A stretch of DNA of 24,820 nucleotides. Source: JALHTG01 sp964653695. Lineage in GTDB: Archaea > Thermoproteota > Bathyarchaeia > 40CM-2-53-6 > JALHTG01. The stretch is from contig CAZZFQ010000016.1 in NCBI GenBank assembly GCA_964653695.1, positions 1-24,820 on the forward strand, written 5' to 3'. The notes under the pieces were generated by a model. The model made no database searches, was not told the origin of the DNA, and saw only the letters and a program-made list of their open reading frames with translations. Shown in pieces: positions 23,753 through 24,820 of the stretch; position 1 is the stretch's first letter; the number at the start of each line of letters is the position of its first letter. A program made the position numbers and the translations under genes.

Positions 23753-24813
23753 AGAAATCACTAGTTGCCATAGCGTTAGCCGGAGTCTTCATCTTACTTG
23801 TAGTTGACAATCCTTTCTATGCCGAAACTAGTCCTGTCAACGAACACACCTTTGCGGGAGCAGATGTGATCAGTCATGACAGTGCTCTCACTACAGTGAC
23901 AACCGAAACACAAACATTCACCAGCATTTACAGTTACACCATCACTTCGACATCAACAACGGATACCACCACGACGACGACAATTACGACAGCAACACAA
24001 ACCATAGTAACAGTTTCTACACTTACGACAAGCACGACGACTACTACGACCTTATCGTTTTGGCTCACTCAAACTAGTACTTCCACAGTTTCAAGAACAA
24101 GCACCAGTTTGGCCTTTCTAACATCTTTGGCAGCCGTCACGCTTACTAATACCTCGACTTCACTCTACCCTGTTGTCGTCACGTCAATTAGTGCGGCCTA
24201 CAGGAACACCACAATTTTCTCGCCTACTGTAGCAGTAACATCCACCGAGACATCGGTGATTCCAACAACATCAACGGTAACAACGGTACAAGTCACTACT
24301 ATGACCACAACAACTACTTTGGTCATCACTCGACCCTGCGCCATTGCATCTGCCGCATATGGTTCTGAGCTAGCATCTCAGGTTCAGATCCTTCGAGAAT
24401 TCAGGGACTGGACAGTCATGTCCACGTTCGTTGGCGCCCAATTCATGCGCATCTTCAACAATTTCTACTACTCATTCAGCCCCACTGTAGCCCACGCAAC
24501 GCTGGCAAATCCAATGATAGGATTTCTAGTTCGAGCGTTGATCTCTCCTTTGATCGCAACCCTTCGCGTTTCATCATGTGTGCCCCCCCTATTACCGACG
24601 AACTCCGAACTGACAACCCTGCTAGGTGGTATCCTCACAAGCTTCTTGATCGGACTCATCTATGTAACACCATTTATCTTTCTCAGGATCATGAGAAGGG
24701 AGACGAACCGTATGAGATCGACGAAATGGCCGCGCTTATGGAGAACAATAGCTAGAAATGAGCATCGAAGCAAGAATCAAATAAGGCCAATGCCAAACAA
24801 CATTCGGGAATGA
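23749..24813 (+). CDS. Thr-rich surface protein with a CFI-box-like C-terminal domain
   Basis: 354 residues. A signal peptide (SLVAIALAGVFILLVV) covers about 1-25. A Thr/Ser-rich segment covers about 48-193, including IFSPTVAVTST. Then CAIASAAYGSELASQVQILR begins at C197 and continues through FRDWTVMSTFVGAQFMRIF to FYYSFSP. This matches, from memory, the CFI-box C-terminal domain (CFIATAAYGSEL...) of archaeal and bacterial surface proteins, with F-I-A-T changed to A-I-A-S. Hydrophobic segments near 255-275 and 290-312 precede a basic tail (MRRETNRMRSTKWPR), suggesting membrane anchoring. It overlaps the previous gene by ATGA and is a tandem duplicate of it. Role unknown. Confidence 0.85.
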   Translation: MKKSLVAIALAGVFILLVVDNPFYAETSPVNEHTFAGADVISHDSALTTVTTETQTFTSIYSYTITSTSTTDTTTTTTITTATQTIVTVSTLTTSTTTTTTLSFWLTQTSTSTVSRTSTSLAFLTSLAAVTLTNTSTSLYPVVVTSISAAYRNTTIFSPTVAVTSTETSVIPTTSTVTTVQVTTMTTTTTLVITRPCAIASAAYGSELASQVQILREFRDWTVMSTFVGAQFMRIFNNFYYSFSPTVAHATLANPMIGFLVRALISPLIATLRVSSCVPPLLPTNSELTTLLGGILTSFLIGLIYVTPFIFLRIMRRETNRMRSTKWPRLWRTIARNEHRSKNQIRPMPNNIRE

Positions 24814-24820
24814 AGACGCC

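Overview
This is a stretch of archaeal chromosome. The evidence is eukaryote-type ribosomal proteins (S15/S13e, S3Ae, L15e, L13e), RNase P proteins Rpp30 and Pop5, the KEOPS subunits Bud32 and Pcc1, an archaeal RecJ-like nuclease, Pth2, an archaeal-type asparagine synthetase, and a tetrahydromethanopterin-linked C1 pathway. L13e, the C1 genes and the Thr-rich CFI-box surface proteins suggest a TACK-group archaeon, perhaps Bathyarchaeia-like; that placement is inference. TTG is used as a start codon in about ten genes. Two blocks of exactly 100 N (10522-10621 and 12276-12375) are scaffold gaps.

Layout. 1-959 (minus): asparagine synthetase, cut by the left window edge. 1415-5532: bud32, a HAM1-type NTP pyrophosphatase, rps15, recJ-like, pcc1, rps3ae, a tightly packed information-processing block. 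5609-8629: phosphoglucosamine mutase, a GlmU-like bifunctional enzyme and a small archaeal protein; the first two make UDP-GlcNAc. 8646-9857 (minus): YchF-type GTPase, divergent from a thioredoxin reductase that is interrupted by a gap. 10903-13114: L15e, L13e, Pth2 (minus), Rpp30 (its 5' part lost in a gap), Pop5. 13220-15393 (minus): an apparent operon of a RimK/MptN-like ligase, FdhD and a small membrane protein.

15559-22409 is the C1 island. ftr on the minus strand is divergent from a plus-strand operon fwdDB (one fused gene), a 2x[4Fe-4S] ferredoxin, fwdA, fwdC and mch. Together these encode formylmethanofuran dehydrogenase, formyl transfer to H4MPT and methenyl-H4MPT cyclohydrolase, i.e. 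the first part of the archaeal methyl branch. The nearby FdhD (Mo/W-pterin enzyme maturation) and ATP-grasp glutamate ligase (possible H4MPT tailoring) may serve the same pathway. 22775-24813 holds two tandem Thr-rich secreted or anchored surface proteins.

The most unusual feature is in fwdA. The reading frame is broken by a 22-base insertion (18975-18996) placed exactly between the two histidine codons of the metal-binding DxHxH motif. Removing exactly those bases restores the family sequence. The RNA around the insertion folds into an almost textbook bulge-helix-bulge: a 3-nt bulge, a 4-bp helix and a 3-nt bulge, with both exon/intron junctions at the same position in their bulges. I read this as a minimal archaeal protein-coding intron, removed by the tRNA-splicing endonuclease, inside the active-site motif of a central C1 enzyme.
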